DNA of 64,000 nt from CALINF01 sp039980455 (GTDB lineage: Bacteria; Pseudomonadota; Gammaproteobacteria; Pseudomonadales; Halieaceae), in contig JBDXCG010000004.1 of the NCBI GenBank assembly GCA_039980455.1, positions 186,001-250,000 of the forward strand. The letters run 5' to 3'. The notes beneath the pieces are model-generated. The model was given only the letters and a program-made list of their open reading frames with translations. It made no database searches and was not told the DNA's origin. Made by a program: the position numbers and the translations under genes. This document shows positions 25,971 through 35,401 of this stretch, one piece after another (the first letter of the stretch is position 1; the number at the start of each line of letters is the position of its first letter).

Positions 25971-27320
25971 TTACACCTGCAGTAGCAGATGCTCCCGCTC
26001 CCAGGAACTGATGACGCGATTAAATTCTTCGAACTCGTCCAGCTTCACCGCCGCGTAGGCACGCGTAAACAGATCACCGAAGATATCGACAACTTCCGGA
26101 GTGTTGCGCAAACCGCGTAAACCCTCTTCCAGAGTTCTGGCGACCTCTACGGCATCTTCATTAGCGGTGCCCTGATGGGGTTCGGTCGGCGTTAGTCCGA
26201 GCTTCATTCCGAGGTAGCCACTGGCCAGCGTTGCGGCAAATGCCAGATACGGGTTGGCGTCCGCTCCGGGAAAGCGATTCTCCACTCGTGTGGCAGCCGG
26301 GCTACTGTGAGGCACGCGAAATGCTGTTGTACGGTTATCCAGACCCCAGTTCAGATTGATCGGCGCTGAGATATCGGGCGCCAATCTCCGATAGGAATTC
26401 ACGTTAGGTGCGTAGAGGCTGATAAGTTCAGGCGTGAAGCGCTGCAATCCGGCGATGTATGACATGAACGCAGAGGTGTGCTGGCCGTCAGAATCTACAA
26501 AGATATTCTCGCCGGTCTCTACACCCACGAGGCTCTGATGGATGTGCATGGCACTACCGGGCTCATTCTGCATGGGCTTAGCCATGAAAGTGGCATACAT
26601 GCCATATTTATGCGCCGTTTCTCGCACGGTGCGCTTGAATACAAATACCTGATCCGCCAAGGACATGGGATCGCCATGATTAAAGTTGATCTCCATTTGG
26701 GCGGCGCCGTTTTCATGTATCAACGTATCCACTGCCAGCTGCTGCGCATCCGCGTAGTCGTACATGTCTTCTACGAAGTCTTCAAACTCGGCCACCGCAT
26801 CGATGCTATATGACAATCTGGAGGTTTCACGACGACCGGATCGGCCCTTGGGTGGAACCAGAACGTTATCCGGATTGGTGTTTTTGTTGACGAGGTAAAA
26901 CTCTACCTCCGGAGCAACAACCGGACGTAATCCCTCGGCCTCAAACAATGCCAGCACCTTGCGCAGAACATTGCGTGTCGATAGGGGGTGAGGCTCGTTC
27001 TCGAGCGTGTAGCAATCGTGAATAATCTGCGCGGTAGGCTCCCTCGCCCACGGCACCATTCTAAGCGTGTCTGGGTCCGGTTTCAGGATCATGTCGGTGT
27101 CAGTTGGTTCGACAAAGTCCCAGTGTTCATCGGAATATTCACCGGTAACGGTCTGGATCATGATGCTTTCGGGAAGTTTGGGCTCTCCCTGATCCAGAAA
27201 TTGGCTCGCCGGAATGAACTTACCACGTGCATTCCCCGTGATATCGGGTACGAGGCACTCGACCTCCGAGATCTGGTGTTGTTTGAGCCAGTCTTTTATT
27301 GCTTTTGTGTCGGAATCCAT
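25971..27320 (-). CDS. puuA: Glutamine synthetase family, gamma-glutamylputrescine synthetase-like
   Basis: A 449-residue enzyme of the glutamine synthetase superfamily. Signatures are the N-terminal VECLVPDITGNARGKFIPA, the metal-binding APEVEFYLV, GAAQMEINFNHG, the ATP site GSAMHIHQSL and RVENRFPGADANPYLAFAA. The length and the last motif favour the PuuA/GlnT group over housekeeping GlnA; there is no adenylylation-loop tyrosine motif that I can identify. It would ligate glutamate to putrescine or another amine. The head-to-head puuB-like oxidase supports the polyamine assignment. It is cytoplasmic. Confidence 0.85.
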   Translation of the reverse strand: MDSDTKAIKDWLKQHQISEVECLVPDITGNARGKFIPASQFLDQGEPKLPESIMIQTVTGEYSDEHWDFVEPTDTDMILKPDPDTLRMVPWAREPTAQIIHDCYTLENEPHPLSTRNVLRKVLALFEAEGLRPVVAPEVEFYLVNKNTNPDNVLVPPKGRSGRRETSRLSYSIDAVAEFEDFVEDMYDYADAQQLAVDTLIHENGAAQMEINFNHGDPMSLADQVFVFKRTVRETAHKYGMYATFMAKPMQNEPGSAMHIHQSLVGVETGENIFVDSDGQHTSAFMSYIAGLQRFTPELISLYAPNVNSYRRLAPDISAPINLNWGLDNRTTAFRVPHSSPAATRVENRFPGADANPYLAFAATLASGYLGMKLGLTPTEPHQGTANEDAVEVARTLEEGLRGLRNTPEVVDIFGDLFTRAYAAVKLDEFEEFNRVISSWEREHLLLQV

Positions 27321-27436
27321 ACAGCGTCCAGATGATGCAAAGCAGTGAGTATCTCAGCACTGCGAAGGGCGATACAAGGGGGCTAACCCTAACGTGTTAT
27401 GCGATTTCCCGGGGCCGAGACGGTATAGTACCTGCC

Positions 27437-28720
27437 ATGCAAAACAACCCACACATAGATTCCTGGTACGCAGCGTCGGCCAATATCGAGACAGCCTATG
27501 CACCTCTACAAGGGCAAGCTAGCGCCGATGTATGCATCATCGGTGGAGGCTATACCGGCCTTTCCAGTGCAATTCATCTACGCAAGCTTGGCTATACCGT
27601 GGTGGTGCTCGAGGCCAATAAGATCGGCTGGGGGGCATCTGGCCGCAACGGCGGTCATGTAGGTACCGGTCAGCGCGCCGACCAGGAACAACTCGAAAAA
27701 TTGGTGGGCTTAGAGCACGCTCGGGCCCTCTGGGGGCTGGGACTCGAGGCCGTTGATACCGTTTGTGAGCTAATCGATGAATTTTCTATCGACTGTGAGC
27801 TGAAAACCGGCAATCTACATGTTGCAAGTAAGCCCGGAGACGCACTCGACTTGGAGCAGGAAGTTGCTCACCTTCGCGATACGTACGGCTACGATCAAAT
27901 CCGTTATGTACCGCCTCACGAGTTGGGCGATATGACTTCCGGCAAAGGTTTCCATGGCGGGACGCTGGACACGAGGTGCCGCCATTTACACCCGCTAAAC
28001 TACGCCCTGGGGTTAGCAAAAGCTGCTGAGCAATTGGGGGCAAAGCTACATGAAGGTAGTCGAGTTTTGTCCTATACCGAGGGCAAGAAGGTAAGTATAA
28101 AGACAGACTCAGGCGAAGTGAGCGCTAACTACGTTATTCTGGCCTGCAATGGCTATCTCGAGAAGCTGGAGCCACGCACAGCCGGTCGAATCATGCCAAT
28201 CAACAACTATATGCTGGCAACCGAGCCTCTGAGCGAGGATGTCGCCAGAGCACTCATTCGTGACGATACCTCGATGTCTGACAGCCTGTTTGTCATCAAC
28301 TACTGGAAATTGTCCGCCGACAACCGACTACTGTTTGGCGGTGGCGAGTCCTACACGCGCCGCTTCCCAACCGACATGAAGTCTTTCGTGCGCAAACACG
28401 TGCTACGGATCTACCCTGAAATGGCCCAAACCAATATCGATTACGCATGGGGTGGCACATTGGCTATTACCATGAATCGAATGCCGGATTTTGGACGACT
28501 GTCTTCGCAGGTCTTTTATGCGCATGGCTATTCGGGTCACGGGGTGCCTATCGCAACATTGGCCGGTAAATTGCTGGCGGAAACCATCTCTGGCACCGCC
28601 GAGCGTTTCGACGTAATGGCGAGCGTGCCCTCTCGGCAATTCCCTGGCGGCACCCTGTTGCGCTGGCCGGGACTCGTTGCCGGCATGTTGTTCTACAGCA
28701 TTCGTGACCGAATCGGCTAA
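27437..28720 (+). CDS. puuB: FAD-dependent oxidoreductase, gamma-glutamylputrescine oxidase-like
   Basis: A 427-residue DAO-type flavoprotein. The dinucleotide fold is VCIIGGGYTGLSSAIHLRKLG (about residues 34-54), followed by VVLEANKIGWGASGRNGGHVG, a pattern seen in PuuB/OrdL oxidases. YAWGGTLAITMNRMPDFG and FYAHGYSGHGVPIA complete the FAD and substrate site. It would oxidise gamma-glutamylputrescine to the aldehyde, releasing peroxide. ATG 27437 is used instead of the long upstream extension, which overlaps puuA. TATAGT lies 8 bases before this ATG, so the transcript might be nearly leaderless (weak inference). Confidence 0.85.
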   Translation: MQNNPHIDSWYAASANIETAYAPLQGQASADVCIIGGGYTGLSSAIHLRKLGYTVVVLEANKIGWGASGRNGGHVGTGQRADQEQLEKLVGLEHARALWGLGLEAVDTVCELIDEFSIDCELKTGNLHVASKPGDALDLEQEVAHLRDTYGYDQIRYVPPHELGDMTSGKGFHGGTLDTRCRHLHPLNYALGLAKAAEQLGAKLHEGSRVLSYTEGKKVSIKTDSGEVSANYVILACNGYLEKLEPRTAGRIMPINNYMLATEPLSEDVARALIRDDTSMSDSLFVINYWKLSADNRLLFGGGESYTRRFPTDMKSFVRKHVLRIYPEMAQTNIDYAWGGTLAITMNRMPDFGRLSSQVFYAHGYSGHGVPIATLAGKLLAETISGTAERFDVMASVPSRQFPGGTLLRWPGLVAGMLFYSIRDRIG

Positions 28721-28879
28721 ACCCTCCAAATATATACTGGGAATTTTACCACCAATAGCTTTTTCACTCTGGTGTAAGGCAGGGTATCTTCTTGCTAGAT
28801 GGGAATAACATAGAACAATAACACCCTGTTTTTTATACAAATTCAATAACCATGCATAAAATTTAAGGTAGGTGTACTC

Positions 28880-31381
28880 ATGAAAAGCTTCACCCCAAAA
28901 AGACTGGCGCTAGCAATATCAGCCCAGATAGCCCTGACCGCCGGCTTTGCGCCTGTCGTCTCTGCACAGGACGGCGCTACGCTGGAAGAAGTCGTAGTTA
29001 CCGGTAGCCGCGCTCAGCCGCGCTCAGTATTTGATTCGGCAGCTCCTATCGATGTGATCGGTGGAGATGACTTCCGCAATCAAGGTGCGAGCGACATGAC
29101 GGAATTGCTGCGCAACTCCGTGCCTTCATACAACGTGAACTCACAGCCTATTAGTGATGCCGCGACTGTCATCCGCCCCGCTAACATGCGCGGATTGGCA
29201 TCGGATCACACACTTGTTCTGGTAAACAACAAACGTCGTCACCGCGCTTCTGTCATCTCATGGCTGGGTAATGGTGTTAACGATGGCGCGCAGGGCCCCG
29301 ATATTTCGGTTATTCCTTCGATTGCCGTGAAGCAAGTAGAAGTGTTGCGCGATGGCGCTGCCGCCCAGTACGGTTCTGACGCTATTGCGGGCGTAATCAA
29401 CTTCATCCTCAAAGACGACAACGAAGGCGGAAGCCTGGAAGGTAAGTACGGCGAGTTCAGTGAAGAGGGAGAGAGCCTCTATTCGGTAGCCGGTAACATT
29501 GGTTTGCCATTCACTGACAACGGCTTCCTTAACGCCAGCTTCGAATACGGCGATGCCGATTCTACTGATCGCAGTGTGCAGCGTAACGATGCGGCCGCTC
29601 TGATTGCCGGTGGTAACACAGACGTTAAAAACCCAGCGCAGGTATGGGGTAACCCCGAAGTCAGCGATGACTTGAAGACTTTTTTCAACATGGGCCTGGC
29701 GCTGAATGACTCTACCGAATTCTACAGCTTTGGTAACTATGCTTCTAAAACTGTCGAAGGTGGCTTCTACTTCCGTAACCCTGATACTCGTGCTGCCGTT
29801 TTCGCTAACAGCGATGGCAACCGTCTGGTAGGCGACGAAACCGGCGATATGTCTGGCAACTGTCCGACCGACCTGGCCGTTGACGATGCTGACGGACTGG
29901 CTGCTGTAATAGCCGACCCTAACTGCTATGTATTCAACGAAGACTACCCCGGTGGTTTCACGCCAAGCTTCGGTGCAGACACTGAAGACTACTCGTTTGT
30001 CGGTGGTGTTCGTGGCACTTTAGACAACGGCCTGGCATGGGACCTGAGCGGTAGCTACGGCTACAACGAGGCTGATTACTTCATCAACAATACTGTTAAC
30101 GCTTCTCTGGGTTCGGCTTCACCTAACAGCTTTAACCCAGGCCTGTATTCACAGACAGAAAAGAACGTTAACGCTGATGTGTCTTACCCCATTGATGTGG
30201 GTCTGGCGTCTGATCTGAATATCGCTGGTGGTTTTGAGTACCGCAAAGAAACTTTCGAGATCGGTATTGGCGATGAGTCTTCGTGGCAGGTAGGACCTTT
30301 GGCAGACCAGGGCTTCTCTGCAGCATCTAACGGCTTCCCGGGCTTTGGTCCGCTGGCTCAAGGTGACTGGGGTCGCTCTAACTACGCCGCCTACATTGAC
30401 GTTGAAGCCGACATAACTGACAGCTGGCTCTTGGCTGCTGCGGTTCGCGGTGAAGACTACGATGATTTTGGTACTACAACGAACTACAAAGTGTCTACAC
30501 GCTGGCAGGTTCTGGACGGCTTCGCTCTGCGCGGCACCTACAGCACCGGCTTCCGTGCACCTACTCCAGGTCAGTCTAACGCCTATAACGTTTCAACTGA
30601 GTTCAACCTGGCAACTAACGAGCTGGAAAACAACGGTACGATTCCATCAAGCAGCGCGGTTGCCGCATTGCGAGGTGGTCAGGATCTGGACCCAGAAGAG
30701 TCAACTAACTACACCTTCGGTGGTATCTTCCAGTACGGCGACTTCAGCCTGACAGTGGATTACTACAACATCGAACTTGAAGATCGTCTGGGTGTATCTC
30801 AGAACTTCGAGCTGACCGAAGAAGAAATCGACGCGTTGATTGAAGCAGGTGTTGCCGGCGCGAACAGCCTGTCAACATTCCGCTTCTTCACCAACGGTAT
30901 TGAAACCGAAACTGAAGGCTTTGACGTTGTTGCTACATACGGATTAGATTCCAGCTTCGGCGTAACCGATTTCAGCGTGGCTTATAATCAGACCGAGACT
31001 GATGTAACCAAGGCCGATTCATCAATCATTGACGATACCCGCATCCAGGAGCTGGAAGAAGCGCTTCCTGAAACTCGTTGGAACGTTGGTGCCGTGCATA
31101 CGATGAACAACTGGCGCTTTATGGCGCGTTACAGCTACTACGACGACTGGTATGACTCAGAGGACACTCTGACTTATGACGGCTACGGAATAGTGGATGC
31201 CGAAGTTGGCTACACTCTCGATATGGGCTTGGCTGTGATTGTTGGCGCGAACAACCTGTTCGACGAAACTCCGGACAAAAACCCTAACGCTGCAGCTGGT
31301 GTAGGTAACCAGTACAGCCAGTGGGCACCCGGTGGCTTCAATGGCCAGTTTGTTTACACTCGCCTGGTCTACGATTTCTAA
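28880..31381 (+). CDS. TonB-dependent outer membrane receptor
   Basis: An 833-residue receptor: signal peptide to about residue 29 (ending VVSAQ), TonB box LEEVVVTGSR at about 34-43, a plug domain with NMRGLASDHTLVLVNNKRRH and GAAAQYGSDAIAGVINF, then a large beta-barrel ending in the aromatic residue of LVYDF, the usual assembly signal. The ligand is unknown; the barrel is rich in Asp, Asn and Thr. It is monocistronic: a ribosome-binding site (AAGGTAGG) precedes ATG 28880, and a strong terminator follows. Codon use is more regular than in its neighbours, which suggests high expression. Confidence 0.95.
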   Translation: MKSFTPKRLALAISAQIALTAGFAPVVSAQDGATLEEVVVTGSRAQPRSVFDSAAPIDVIGGDDFRNQGASDMTELLRNSVPSYNVNSQPISDAATVIRPANMRGLASDHTLVLVNNKRRHRASVISWLGNGVNDGAQGPDISVIPSIAVKQVEVLRDGAAAQYGSDAIAGVINFILKDDNEGGSLEGKYGEFSEEGESLYSVAGNIGLPFTDNGFLNASFEYGDADSTDRSVQRNDAAALIAGGNTDVKNPAQVWGNPEVSDDLKTFFNMGLALNDSTEFYSFGNYASKTVEGGFYFRNPDTRAAVFANSDGNRLVGDETGDMSGNCPTDLAVDDADGLAAVIADPNCYVFNEDYPGGFTPSFGADTEDYSFVGGVRGTLDNGLAWDLSGSYGYNEADYFINNTVNASLGSASPNSFNPGLYSQTEKNVNADVSYPIDVGLASDLNIAGGFEYRKETFEIGIGDESSWQVGPLADQGFSAASNGFPGFGPLAQGDWGRSNYAAYIDVEADITDSWLLAAAVRGEDYDDFGTTTNYKVSTRWQVLDGFALRGTYSTGFRAPTPGQSNAYNVSTEFNLATNELENNGTIPSSSAVAALRGGQDLDPEESTNYTFGGIFQYGDFSLTVDYYNIELEDRLGVSQNFELTEEEIDALIEAGVAGANSLSTFRFFTNGIETETEGFDVVATYGLDSSFGVTDFSVAYNQTETDVTKADSSIIDDTRIQELEEALPETRWNVGAVHTMNNWRFMARYSYYDDWYDSEDTLTYDGYGIVDAEVGYTLDMGLAVIVGANNLFDETPDKNPNAAAGVGNQYSQWAPGGFNGQFVYTRLVYDF

Positions 31382-31400
31382 TCGTAGAATTGGATAAGAA

Positions 31401-31429
31401 ACGGGAGCTTTTTAGCTCCCGTTTTTTTT
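31401..31429 (+). terminator. Rho-independent terminator of the TonB receptor gene
   Basis: A 9-bp perfect stem (ACGGGAGCT / AGCTCCCGT) with a TTTT loop, followed by a run of eight T. It begins 20 bp after the receptor stop and separates it from the TPR-methyltransferase gene. Confidence 0.95.
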
Positions 31430-31476
31430 GCCTGCTTGTATAATCTGAACCTCGAGCAACACACCGGAACACCGCA

Positions 31477-33051
31477 ATGGCAAAACAGCCGATAACTCTA
31501 GAAAACGCCATGGCATTGGCAAAGCAATCTGCTGACAAAGGCGATATACCGGCCGCGCGCAACCTCTACAAAAAAGTACTAGAGAGCGCCCCAGGGTATA
31601 AGCCGGCACGTAAAGCGCTTAAAAATTTGCCTCGCGGCTCAGGCTCTTCAAGATTGAACAAACCCTCCTTCCGTCAGGACATGGATGCTTTGATGGCGAT
31701 AACCGACTCTGGCCAACTTGATACTGCTATGAGCGAAGCAAAGCGACTGGCTAAGAAGTACCCCACTCAGCCGATGCCACTGAACGTTCAGGGCACCATC
31801 TTGATAGGGCAGGAAAAGGACGAAGAAGCCGTAGCAGTGCTCAAGAAAGCCTACAAGCTGGCACCTGACTACGACAATTTACTGCATAATCTTGGGCAAG
31901 CTCTGACTTTGACTGGTGATCATGAGGAAGCGCTAGACATATTCAACAAAGCCCTAAAATTAAACCCCAGAGATGCACTAGCACTGACATATAAAGGCAA
32001 TCTGCTGCGCGAAGCGTATGAACTTGATAAGGCTGCCCAGTGTCTCGAAGAAGCGCTGGAAATTGATCCGTATAGCGCCAATGCACAGCACTACTGCGGC
32101 ATGGTGCTTTCCAATAAGGGGGCTAACAATGCAGCGCTAGCTCACCTGAGGAATGCAATCGATATAGAGCCCGGCAATATTAGTGCACGACTTAGCCTGG
32201 GGATGACGCTGACTGACATGAAACTCTATGTGGCAGCCGTCGATGAACTTGTCACCGCGACAGAGATGCAGCCCAATAATTACCAAGCGCAATACCGGCT
32301 GGGGATGGCGCTTTTTCAGAAAGGTGATGAGCAAGCTGCGGCCAAGGCACTGCAACGTGCTATTGAGTTGAACCCTGAGGCAGACGAGGCGCACCACTAT
32401 CTTGCAATCGCAGAAGGTAAAACTACCGACAGCGCCCCACGACGGTATGTGCAAGATGTGTTTGACGGGTATGCCAGCAGCTTCGAGAGAACTCTAGTCG
32501 ATGATCTAGGCTACGACGGCCCCGCCATTTTACGCAAGCTTCTGGACGAAACCAACGAGAGTACCGACCTAAGAGTTCTAGACATTGGCTGCGGGACAGG
32601 TCTCACGGGGCTCGCGTTCAAGGATATCACTCGTCAAATGACGGGCGTGGACTTGTCTTCACGGATGCTCAAAGAAGCGAAAAAGAAGAGCATCTACTCC
32701 GACCTAGTTTGTGAAGATGTCGTGGCCTGGCTACAGGGGCAGGAAGAACAATTTGATCTTTTCATTGCCGCCGATATGTTGATTTACGTTGGCCGACTTG
32801 AGCCTGTATTTGAAGAAGTCAGATCTCATTGCCATGAGGGCGCAAGATTCGCAATCACTACGGAACTATTGAATGAGAGTGACGACGAAATGCAACTTCT
32901 TTCCACGGGCCGGTATGCCCATAGCAATGGTTATGTTGAACGCGTCGCTGAACAGCATGGGTTTGACATTGAAGCTTATCGAAGCGCACCACTGAGAAAG
33001 GAAGGCAAAGGCTGGTTGGAAGGCGGTTACTACATCTTAAAAGCCAGATAG
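31477..33051 (+). CDS. TPR repeat protein fused to class I methyltransferase
   Basis: A 524-residue protein with two parts. Residues about 5-310 are tandem TPR units, for example LHNLGQALTLTGDHEEALDIFNKAL and ALTYKGNLLREAYELDKAAQ, each about 34 residues. From about 325 a SAM-dependent methyltransferase begins with DVFDGYASSFE, and motif I is D369-IGCGTGLTG, followed by TGVDLSSRMLKEA and DLFIAADMLIYVG. TPR-linked enzymes of this kind may act on proteins or polyketide-like substrates; the target is unknown. It is cytoplasmic. The gene lies alone between a terminator and a tRNA. Confidence 0.88.
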   Translation: MAKQPITLENAMALAKQSADKGDIPAARNLYKKVLESAPGYKPARKALKNLPRGSGSSRLNKPSFRQDMDALMAITDSGQLDTAMSEAKRLAKKYPTQPMPLNVQGTILIGQEKDEEAVAVLKKAYKLAPDYDNLLHNLGQALTLTGDHEEALDIFNKALKLNPRDALALTYKGNLLREAYELDKAAQCLEEALEIDPYSANAQHYCGMVLSNKGANNAALAHLRNAIDIEPGNISARLSLGMTLTDMKLYVAAVDELVTATEMQPNNYQAQYRLGMALFQKGDEQAAAKALQRAIELNPEADEAHHYLAIAEGKTTDSAPRRYVQDVFDGYASSFERTLVDDLGYDGPAILRKLLDETNESTDLRVLDIGCGTGLTGLAFKDITRQMTGVDLSSRMLKEAKKKSIYSDLVCEDVVAWLQGQEEQFDLFIAADMLIYVGRLEPVFEEVRSHCHEGARFAITTELLNESDDEMQLLSTGRYAHSNGYVERVAEQHGFDIEAYRSAPLRKEGKGWLEGGYYILKAR

Positions 33052-33082
33052 CGAAAGGCTCCCCTCACCTGGCTAATCAATG

Positions 33083-33159
33083 TGGTCGGTGTGAGAGGAT
33101 TTGAACCTCTGACCCCTTCCTCCCGAAGGAAGTGCGCTACCAGGCTGCGCCACACACCG
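33083..33159 (-). tRNA. tRNA-Pro(CGG)
   Basis: The reverse strand folds as a complete tRNA of 77 bases. Acceptor arms CGGTGTG and CACACCG pair with discriminator A and encoded CCA, the anticodon stem CTTCC/GGAAG surrounds loop TTCGGGA (anticodon CGG), and the T arm AGAGG/CCTCT holds TTCAAAT. It reads proline codon CCG. Confidence 0.97.
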
Positions 33160-33226
33160 ATCTTCTGAGGCCGCGACCATCGCAAAGGCTGTCGATCCGG
33201 CCAAAGCGGTATCAGCAAACCCTGAG

Positions 33227-33439
33227 TTAATAGACTCCAGCCCAATCTGCCAGCAACTGACTGAAGACACTCAGCAAAGTGACGACTGCAATTAGCAGGA
33301 ATAGCAGCCTGATAGGACGAAAGGGCTTTCGCTCCACTGAGTTAACACCGCGCGAAACAAACTCATCGACTTTGGCCTGGTCTTCAGGATAAAGCCGAGT
33401 GGAATCTGTGTTGTCTTTTGTATCGTTTGATTCAGTCAT
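33227..33439 (-). CDS. DUF3094 small membrane protein
   Basis: A 70-residue protein. A soluble N-terminus ends in LYPEDQAKVDEFVSRGVNSVERKPFRP, which matches DUF3094, and one membrane helix follows at about 44-63 (LLFLLIAVVTLLSVFSQLLA). The family is restricted to Pseudomonas-like and related marine Gammaproteobacteria and has no known function. ATG 33439 begins MTESN, as in relatives. It lies between tRNA-Pro and the acyl-CoA dehydrogenase. Confidence 0.85.
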   Translation of the reverse strand: MTESNDTKDNTDSTRLYPEDQAKVDEFVSRGVNSVERKPFRPIRLLFLLIAVVTLLSVFSQLLADWAGVY

Positions 33440-33534
33440 AGGTGCAAAAACAGGGAAGCGAAACTTCCCCGTATTTTCTCCCCTTCACAGCCGAAAGTCA
33501 CTCGCTAGTCTTGGCTCACCGGCGAACAATGTTG

Positions 33535-35328
33535 TCAGACGTCAAACAACGCATCAGGCATGTCCATGAGATTATCTGCGCCAGACAGCAGTGCTTCCTT
33601 GTGTGCCAGTGTACGCGGCAACAAGCGGTCGAAATAGAACCGTGCAGTCAGTATCTTGGCCTCGTAGAACGATACATCGCCCTCACCCTCTTCGATCTTT
33701 TGCCGCGCCAGAACTGCCATGCGGGCCCAGAAGTAGGCCAGAGTGACATAGCCGCTATACATCATATAGTCGACAGCGGCAGCGCCGGCTTCATCGGGGT
33801 TTTCCATGGCACGCTCTCCGACCTTCATCGACAGCTGGAGCCATTCATCCTTATAGGCCTTGAGCACCGCCACAAACTCCTTATCAGAATCATCGGCGTT
33901 CTCATTACAAAACGTATCTATGATCTCAGTGAAACCCATAAGAAGCTGCCCGCCACTACCCAGGACCTTCCTGCCAATCAAATCCAGCGCCTGGATTCCA
34001 GTAGTGCCTTCATACAGCATGGCAATACGCGCATCTCTCACGATCTGCTCCATGCCCCACTCCTTGATGAAGCCGTGACCCCCGTAAACCTGAACCCCAA
34101 GATTGGCAGCCTCGTAGCCCACTTCTGTAGTAAATGCCTTGGCAATAGGCGTGAGCAGAGCCATGAGATCGTCTGCTGATTTGGCGCGCTCTTCATCACC
34201 CGCCTCAAGAATGTCGCCAAGTTGCGCAAGGTAGTAAAGAAACGCTCTTGAGCCTTCGACAAATGCTTTCTGCGTCAGTAGCATGCGCCTTACATCAGGG
34301 TGAACAATTATCGGATCAGCAGGGCCATCAGGATTCTTAGGGCCTGTAAGGCTGCGCATTGCTAGACGATCACGTGCATAAGCTAACGAACCTTCATACG
34401 CCAACTCTGCGTGCGCTAATCCCTGAATAGCGGTACCAATCCGTGCCGTGTTCATAAATGTGAACATGCAATTCAGGCCCCGGTTCGGCGGACCGATCAG
34501 GTAGCCTTTGGCTCCGTCAAAATTCATCACACATGTCGCGGAAGCTTTGATGCCCATTTTCTTTTCAATGGCCGCACAGTGCACAGCGTTGCGCTCGCCC
34601 AGACTGCCATCTTCATTGACACTAAATTTGGGAACGATAAACAACGAGATTCCCTTGGTGCCAGCCGGGGCGTCCGGTAAGCGCGCCAGCACGATATGCA
34701 CGATGTTCTCTGCCATGTCATGCTCGCCGGCACTGATAAATATCTTGGTACCGGTTAGCGAATAGCTACCATCTGCCTGCGGCTCAGCCTTTGTAGTGAG
34801 AAGACCAAGGTCACTACCACACTGTGATTCGGTCAGGCACATAGTGCCGGTCCAGCCACCTTCTATGAGGCGGGTCAGGTAAGTCTGCTTCTGCTGTTCA
34901 TCGCCATGCTCTTCGATAGTCTTTATGGCACCGTGACTAAGACCCGGATACATCAACCATGACCAGTTTGCAGTACCTGCAAGCTCGTTAATGATAATTC
35001 CCAGTAAACTGGGCATACCTTGTCCGCCATATGCGGTTTCAGCCGACAAGGCCGGCCAGCCATTGGCGACATACTGCTGGTAAGCCTCCGGGAACCCCTC
35101 AGGCGTCTTAACACCCTCCTCGCTCCAGGTGCAGCCCTCTTCATCACCTGACTGGTTAAGTGGCGATAGTACGTTCTCGGCAAACTTTGCGCCTTCGCTG
35201 ACGATGGCATCCAGGAGGTCCTGTGTTGCCTCTTCGTATCCTGGCAAAGTTTGAAAGAGCGCTTCAGATTCAAGTAGTTCATTCATCACGAAGCTGATAT
35301 CGCGGAGCGGAGCCTTGTATTCTGGCAT
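33535..35328 (-). CDS. Acyl-CoA dehydrogenase, long form with C-terminal domain
   Basis: A 597-residue flavoprotein of the group with an extra C-terminal helical domain. MCLTESQCGSDLG and KIFISAGEHD form the FAD and substrate site, YGGHGFIKEWGMEQIVRDARI and MLYEGTTGIQALDLIGRK are the C-terminal signatures, with the catalytic Glu expected in YEGTTGIQ. It begins MPEYKAPLRDI, as in the family. The enzyme takes electrons to ETF in fatty acid beta-oxidation; chain length cannot be told. The gene appears monocistronic and has a candidate promoter and operator upstream. Confidence 0.93.
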   Translation of the reverse strand: MPEYKAPLRDISFVMNELLESEALFQTLPGYEEATQDLLDAIVSEGAKFAENVLSPLNQSGDEEGCTWSEEGVKTPEGFPEAYQQYVANGWPALSAETAYGGQGMPSLLGIIINELAGTANWSWLMYPGLSHGAIKTIEEHGDEQQKQTYLTRLIEGGWTGTMCLTESQCGSDLGLLTTKAEPQADGSYSLTGTKIFISAGEHDMAENIVHIVLARLPDAPAGTKGISLFIVPKFSVNEDGSLGERNAVHCAAIEKKMGIKASATCVMNFDGAKGYLIGPPNRGLNCMFTFMNTARIGTAIQGLAHAELAYEGSLAYARDRLAMRSLTGPKNPDGPADPIIVHPDVRRMLLTQKAFVEGSRAFLYYLAQLGDILEAGDEERAKSADDLMALLTPIAKAFTTEVGYEAANLGVQVYGGHGFIKEWGMEQIVRDARIAMLYEGTTGIQALDLIGRKVLGSGGQLLMGFTEIIDTFCNENADDSDKEFVAVLKAYKDEWLQLSMKVGERAMENPDEAGAAAVDYMMYSGYVTLAYFWARMAVLARQKIEEGEGDVSFYEAKILTARFYFDRLLPRTLAHKEALLSGADNLMDMPDALFDV

Positions 35329-35352
35329 GGTAGAAACCTCTCAAGGGAGTGT

Positions 35353-35378
35353 CTGAACATCTGGGAGCAGGTGTTCAG
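35353..35378. promoter_or_regulatory. Imperfect 26-bp dyad, candidate operator
   Basis: Two 11-base arms, CTGAACATCTG and (inverted) CTGAACACCTG, match at 10 of 11 positions around a 4-base spacer. The dyad lies 25-50 bp before the acyl-CoA dehydrogenase start and just after its candidate promoter, a typical repressor position. It could also fold as an mRNA leader hairpin. Confidence 0.5.
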
Positions 35379-35401
35379 AGGGGTATGTTTTCAGTGATCA
35401 C

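Noticed and set aside
27424..27429. TATAGT just before puuB as evidence of a leaderless transcript
   Set aside because: No -35 is present and a single hexamer is too weak; noted only in the gene entry.
28735..28780. Weak inverted repeat after puuB as a terminator
   Set aside because: The arms are only five bases and no T-run follows.
33442..34179. 245-codon plus-strand frame
   Set aside because: It lies antisense within the acyl-CoA dehydrogenase gene, shows no family resemblance and has no ribosome-binding site.
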